Positions 6,984 through 9,325 of a DNA stretch of 9,325 nt are shown here, piece by piece. This DNA comes from an uncultured Clostridia bacterium (GTDB taxonomy: Bacteria > Bacillota > Clostridia > Oscillospirales > Acutalibacteraceae). The stretch spans positions 1 to 9,325 of the forward strand of contig CAUBKG010000068.1 in the NCBI GenBank assembly GCA_958436475.1. The letters run 5' to 3'. The notes beneath the pieces were generated by a model. It worked only from the letters and a program-made list of their open reading frames with translations. It was not told the DNA's origin and searched no databases. The first letter of the stretch is position 1. The number at the start of each line of letters is the position of its first letter. Position numbers and translations under genes: made by a program.

Positions 6984-6988
6984 ATTTT

Positions 6989-7345
6989 TTATTTCAGCCT
7001 CTGCTCCCATTCGGCTTCCCGGAAGCCGGTCAGGACAAAATCCTCCCCCACCACGAGGGGGCGTTTCACGAGCATACCGTTTGTGGCGAGCAGCGCCAGC
7101 TGCTCCTCCTCGCTCATTCCCGGCAGCTTTTCCCGCAGGCTCATGGATTTATAAAGGAGCCCGCTCGTGTTGAAAAACCGTTTCAGGGGCAGTCCGCTTT
7201 TTTTGTGCCACTCCCGCAGCTCCTGTGCCGTGGGGTTTTCTTCCACGATGTGGCGCGCGGCAAAGGTCACGCCGTTTTCCGCAAGCCACCGCTTCGCCTT
7301 CTGGCAGGTGGTGCATTTCGGGTATTCCAGAAATAAAACGCTCAT
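6989..7345 (-). CDS. Spx/ArsC-family thioredoxin-fold protein
   Basis: A 118-residue protein of the ArsC/Spx/YffB group, full length. The N-terminal strand is followed by a CxxC pair (C11 and C14 in YPKCTTCQKAKRWL), a thioredoxin-like feature seen in Spx, MgsR and many Firmicute 'arsenate reductase family' proteins. R95 in KRPLVV marks the position of the substrate-binding arginine and cis-proline of ArsC. It could be a glutaredoxin-linked reductase or a regulator binding RNA polymerase; the sequence does not settle this, and no ars genes are nearby, so true arsenate reduction is unlikely. The ATG overlaps the ywbE stop (ATGA), and GGAGGAGG inside the end of ywbE is a strong ribosome binding site. 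It is the last gene of the operon. Confidence 0.85.
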   Translation of the reverse strand: MSVLFLEYPKCTTCQKAKRWLAENGVTFAARHIVEENPTAQELREWHKKSGLPLKRFFNTSGLLYKSMSLREKLPGMSEEEQLALLATNGMLVKRPLVVGEDFVLTGFREAEWEQRLK

Positions 7346-7557
7346 GCTTCATCCTCCTCCAAAATACGCTGGACGCGGCCTACGATCCCGCCCTCCCTGA
7401 GCCTTACCTTGATCCCGTGCGGATGGGTGGCGCTGTTCGTGAGGATCCGCTCCACATGCCCGCGCGTAAGCTTGCCCGTGGGCTGGTCCTGTTTCTGCAC
7501 CACGTCCACCAATGCGCCGGGTGTAATCTCCGCCCGGCGGCGGCCATCCCCGGTCAT
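7342..7557 (-). CDS. ywbE: YwbE family protein
   Basis: A 71-residue protein of the YwbE (DUF2196) family, function unknown. The conserved core is nearly all of the protein: TPGALVDVVQKQDQPTGKL, then RGHVERILTNSATHPHGIKV, then a GIVGRVQRIL end. The Val/Gly spacing suggests a small beta-barrel like those of nucleic-acid-binding KOW or SH3-like domains, which is inference. Its start overlaps the stop of the symporter gene and its stop overlaps the start of the ArsC-like gene, both as ATGA. The only ribosome binding site upstream is a weak GGGGA about 11 bases away, so it probably depends on coupling to the symporter. Confidence 0.9.
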   Translation of the reverse strand: MTGDGRRRAEITPGALVDVVQKQDQPTGKLTRGHVERILTNSATHPHGIKVRLREGGIVGRVQRILEEDEA

Positions 7558-8912
7558 ATCTTAATGATCCCCAGGGAATTGAGCACCGAGCTTGCAAGAA
7601 TCAGCACGATGCACACCGGGGCGACGTATTTAATCACGACCACAAACAGCTTTTCCCGGCGGAACCGGGAGGAAAGCTTCACTTCCTCGGAAATGGTTTT
7701 GGTGCCGATCACGTAGCCCACGAAGATGCAGGTGAGGAACGCGACGATCGGCATGATGACGCTGTTGCTGATAAAATCGAAGAAATCGAGGATGGACATG
7801 CCGAGGATCTGGATGCCGCCCCACACGCCGAAGCCGAGCGAGGACGGGATACCGATGAGAACGGCCCCCAGAGCCACGATCAGGCAGACGACCGTCCGGT
7901 TCCAGTGGAGCTTATCCTGCAAAATGGAGACGACCGTTTCCATCAGGGAAATGGCGGAAGTGAGCGCGGCAAAGAGCACGAGCAGGAAAAACACGGCGCC
8001 GACCACCGCGCCGAAGGGCATGCTGCCGAACACCTTCGGGAGCGTGATGAACATGAGGCTCGGGCCCGCCTGGAGATCGGCCGTGTTCCCGCCGGAAAAC
8101 ACGAACACCGCGGGCACGATCATGAGGCCGGCAACGAGGGCGATGCCGGTATCGAAAATCTCGATCTGGCCGACGGACGCTTCAAGGTTGACCTCTTTTT
8201 TCATATAGGAGCCGTAGGTGATCATAATCCCCATCGCAAGCGACATGGAATAGAACAGCTGCCCCAGCGCCGCGAGGACGGTGGTGAAGCTGAAATTTTT
8301 GAAATCCGGCTTGAAATAATAGGCAATGCCTTCGCCCGCGCCCGGCATGCAGACGACGTATACGCAGATCACAACGGAAAGCACCACCAGAATGGGCATC
8401 ATGATCTTGCTGGCTTTTTCCACGCCCTTTTCCACGCCCAGCATGACGATCACCGCCGTCAGCGCGATGAACAGGAAGAACCAGAAGAGAGGCTGGCCGG
8501 TCTGGGAAACGAAGCCGTTAAAATAAGGCGCGCCTTCTGCGGCGGCCCCGGCTTCCCCCGAAAGGAACGCGGCGAGGTATTTCGTGACCCATCCGCCGAT
8601 GACGCAGTAATACGGGAAAATAATCATCGGGACGATGGAAGTAAGCACGCCTAAAAACGAAAACCTTTTATTGAGCTTTTGATACGCGCCGATGGCGCTG
8701 AGTCCGGTTTTGCGGCCGATGGCGATTTCCGCCGTCATCAGCGCGAAGCCGAAGGTGACGGCCAGAACGATATACGTGAGCAAAAAGATGCCGCCGCCGT
8801 ATTTCGCTGCGAGATAGGGGAACCGCCAGATATTGCCGAGCCCCACCGCAGAGCCGGCCGCGGCAAGCACGAAACCGATCCTGCCGGAAAAACTGCTTCT
8901 TATCTTCTCCAT
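7554..8912 (-). CDS. Sodium-dependent transporter of the NSS (SNF) family
   Basis: Secondary transporter that uses the sodium gradient to import a small substrate, in bacteria usually an amino acid. At 452 residues it has the normal length, with about 11-12 membrane segments. The family signature is at the N-terminus: an Arg-containing gate segment (SFSGRIGFVLAAAG), then SAVGLGNIWRFPYLAA, which covers the unwound first membrane helix and sodium sites of LeuT-type proteins. The second helix region AEIAIGRKTGLSAIGAY also fits. ATG at 8912 is chosen because AGGAGG lies six bases upstream; the longer frame from 8993 runs through the GC-rich leader and has no ribosome binding site. It heads an operon with ywbE and the ArsC-like gene. 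The substrate cannot be told; hydrophobic amino acids are common in the family. Confidence 0.95.
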   Translation of the reverse strand: MEKIRSSFSGRIGFVLAAAGSAVGLGNIWRFPYLAAKYGGGIFLLTYIVLAVTFGFALMTAEIAIGRKTGLSAIGAYQKLNKRFSFLGVLTSIVPMIIFPYYCVIGGWVTKYLAAFLSGEAGAAAEGAPYFNGFVSQTGQPLFWFFLFIALTAVIVMLGVEKGVEKASKIMMPILVVLSVVICVYVVCMPGAGEGIAYYFKPDFKNFSFTTVLAALGQLFYSMSLAMGIMITYGSYMKKEVNLEASVGQIEIFDTGIALVAGLMIVPAVFVFSGGNTADLQAGPSLMFITLPKVFGSMPFGAVVGAVFFLLVLFAALTSAISLMETVVSILQDKLHWNRTVVCLIVALGAVLIGIPSSLGFGVWGGIQILGMSILDFFDFISNSVIMPIVAFLTCIFVGYVIGTKTISEEVKLSSRFRREKLFVVVIKYVAPVCIVLILASSVLNSLGIIKI

Positions 8913-9101
8913 ATGCATCCTCCTAAAAATCCCGGGCCGCCCGCCGCCGGGCATAACGCTGCCGAACCGCGGCAGAATGCCGCGCGGCCCCAATGGCCCG
9001 AAAAAAAGAAAGCCATTCCGGTTGGAAGCCCTGCCGGAACAGTTTCCCCTGTTTTCATAAAAGGCTGAAGCCCGGCGCGTTTTCTTCGTCTGGTTTCAGC
9101 C
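8913..9101 (-). promoter_or_regulatory. Long structured leader of the symporter operon
   Basis: About 190 nt between the predicted transcription start (near 9101) and the symporter ATG, and no convincing gene. In minus-strand order it can form a 7-bp stem at its very 5' end (arms 9101-9095 and 9069-9063, GGCTGAA/TTCAGCC), an AACAG/CTGTT stem (arms 9053-9049 and 9042-9038), a terminator-like hairpin (9042-9013), a 7-bp CGCGGCA/TGCCGCG hairpin (8984-8968) and a small GC stem (8952-8939) near the ribosome binding site. I could not match it to a known riboswitch or T-box class. Confidence 0.5.
9001..9042 (-). terminator. Candidate attenuator hairpin in the symporter leader
   Basis: On the minus strand CTGTTCCGG (9042-9034) pairs with CCGGAATGG (9021-9013), nine pairs of which two are G-U, with a 12-base loop. 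It is followed by CTTTCTTTTTTT (9012-9001), a good U-tract. Its left arm shares CTGTT with the competing upstream stem, as an attenuator would. Confidence 0.55.
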
Positions 9102-9107
9102 AAATCC

Positions 9108-9136
9108 AGTATGCCACTATCGCCCTGTCTTTTCAA
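9108..9136 (-). promoter_or_regulatory. Putative promoter of the symporter operon
   Basis: On the minus strand TTGAAA (9136-9131) and CATACT (9113-9108) are 17 bases apart, matching consensus at 5 of 6 and 4 of 6 positions. The start would fall near 9101, at the first base of the leader's 5' stem. Confidence 0.55.
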
Positions 9137-9199
9137 GTGTTTTTTCCGGTTGGCGGCATTTTTCGCCCTTTTCACACAAAAATTTTTTTAAATTTTTGT

Positions 9200-9228
9200 T
9201 TGCATTTTTGCGCCGGACATGCTAAAAT
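9200..9228 (+). promoter_or_regulatory. Putative promoter of the tRNA-Val gene
   Basis: TTGCAT (9200-9205) and TAAAAT (9223-9228) are 17 bases apart, and TGC directly before the -10 makes it an extended -10. The stretch before it is a run of A and T that could act as an UP-type element. Transcription would start about ten bases before the tRNA. Confidence 0.55.
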
Positions 9229-9245
9229 AAGAAACACAATTTTTC

Positions 9246-9322
9246 GGAGGCATAGCTCAGCTGGTTAGAGCGCTTGCTTCACATGTAAGAGGTCGTAGGT
9301 TCGAGTCCTACTGTCTCCACCA
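9246..9322 (+). tRNA. tRNA-Val (anticodon CAC)
   Basis: A complete cloverleaf of 77 bases. The acceptor arms are GGAGGCA (9246-9252) and TGTCTCC (9312-9318), with one G-U pair. The D-arm has TAGCTCAGCTGGTTAGAGC, the anticodon stem is CTTGC/GTAAG with loop TTCACAT, and the T-arm has GTAGG-TTCGAGT-CCTAC. The anticodon CAC reads the valine codon GUG. The discriminator base is A, and the CCA end is encoded (9320-9322). Confidence 0.96.
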
Positions 9323-9325
9323 AAA

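Larger units (their letters stand above)
6656..6988. other. Gene-free stretch between pdxT and the ArsC-like gene, rich in hairpins
   Basis: No credible coding region is present on either strand; the short frames lack ribosome binding sites and family resemblance. Within about 280 bases there are several separate stem-loops: 6706-6751, 6806-6822 (GGGAA/TTCCC followed by C and six T), 6825-6857, 6868-6884 (TGCCCGC/GCGGGCA with a 3-base loop), 6901-6930 (AGCGC and GCGGCG arms with one bulge and one G-U pair) and 6939-6983. Terminators for the two converging operons account for the outer ones; the middle ones are unexplained. Confidence 0.7.

Noticed and set aside
7905..8654. Open frame on the plus strand, very rich in His, Glu, Asp and Arg, opposite the symporter
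   Set aside because: It is the reverse-strand image of hydrophobic membrane-helix codons, not a histidine-rich metal-binding protein.
8913..9110. T-box or glycine riboswitch upstream of the amino acid-type symporter
   Set aside because: I looked for the T-box antiterminator consensus and for known riboswitch core motifs on the minus strand and found none; only generic competing stems remain.
9246..9325. tRNA gene as an integration site for a mobile element
   Set aside because: No integrase gene and no repeat of the tRNA 3' end is visible in the window; sequence to the right would be needed.

Overview
The window reads as a chromosomal segment of a moderately high-GC, Gram-positive-type anaerobe, most likely a Clostridia-class gut Firmicute. 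The basis is strong GGAGG-type ribosome binding sites, the Firmicute-associated families YwbE, Spx/ArsC-like and PdxR, a radical SAM protein of the DUF4080 type, and PLP made by the PdxS/PdxT route. This placement is inference; no rRNA or marker gene is present. I see no transposase, integrase, CRISPR array or phage gene, and most of the window is ordinary core or near-core content.

Layout, left to right. At the left edge is the right half of a terminator for a gene outside the window. Then, all on the minus strand: a four-segment membrane protein with two DUF3592-like soluble domains (122-988); a B12-binding-type radical SAM protein (1055-2770); a lone MacB/LolD-type ABC ATPase (2853-3557); and a MocR-family regulator (3657-5063). 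The regulator is divergent from the plus-strand pair pdxS-pdxT (5188-6655), which marks it as PdxR, the PLP-sensing regulator of that pair. The 124-bp gap between them holds two opposed promoters with overlapping -35 regions, and several inverted repeats.

From 6656 to 6988 there is no gene. The stretch instead holds a series of hairpins, including a terminator for pdxST and one for the operon converging from the right. That operon (minus strand) runs sodium symporter (7554-8912), ywbE (7342-7557), Spx/ArsC-like protein (6989-7345). Both junctions are ATGA stop/start overlaps, so translation is probably coupled. Its promoter lies near 9108-9136, and the roughly 190-nt leader contains a terminator-like hairpin that competes with an alternative stem, so the operon may be controlled by attenuation. 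A tRNA-Val(CAC) with an encoded CCA end closes the window on the plus strand.

Functional links: PdxR with PdxST is a self-contained vitamin B6 module. The symporter/ywbE/ArsC-like operon is tightly packed, but no shared pathway can be read from the sequence. The radical SAM protein and the permease-less ABC ATPase are the least explained genes. Several start codons were moved from the longest reading frame on the basis of ribosome binding sites and promoter positions.
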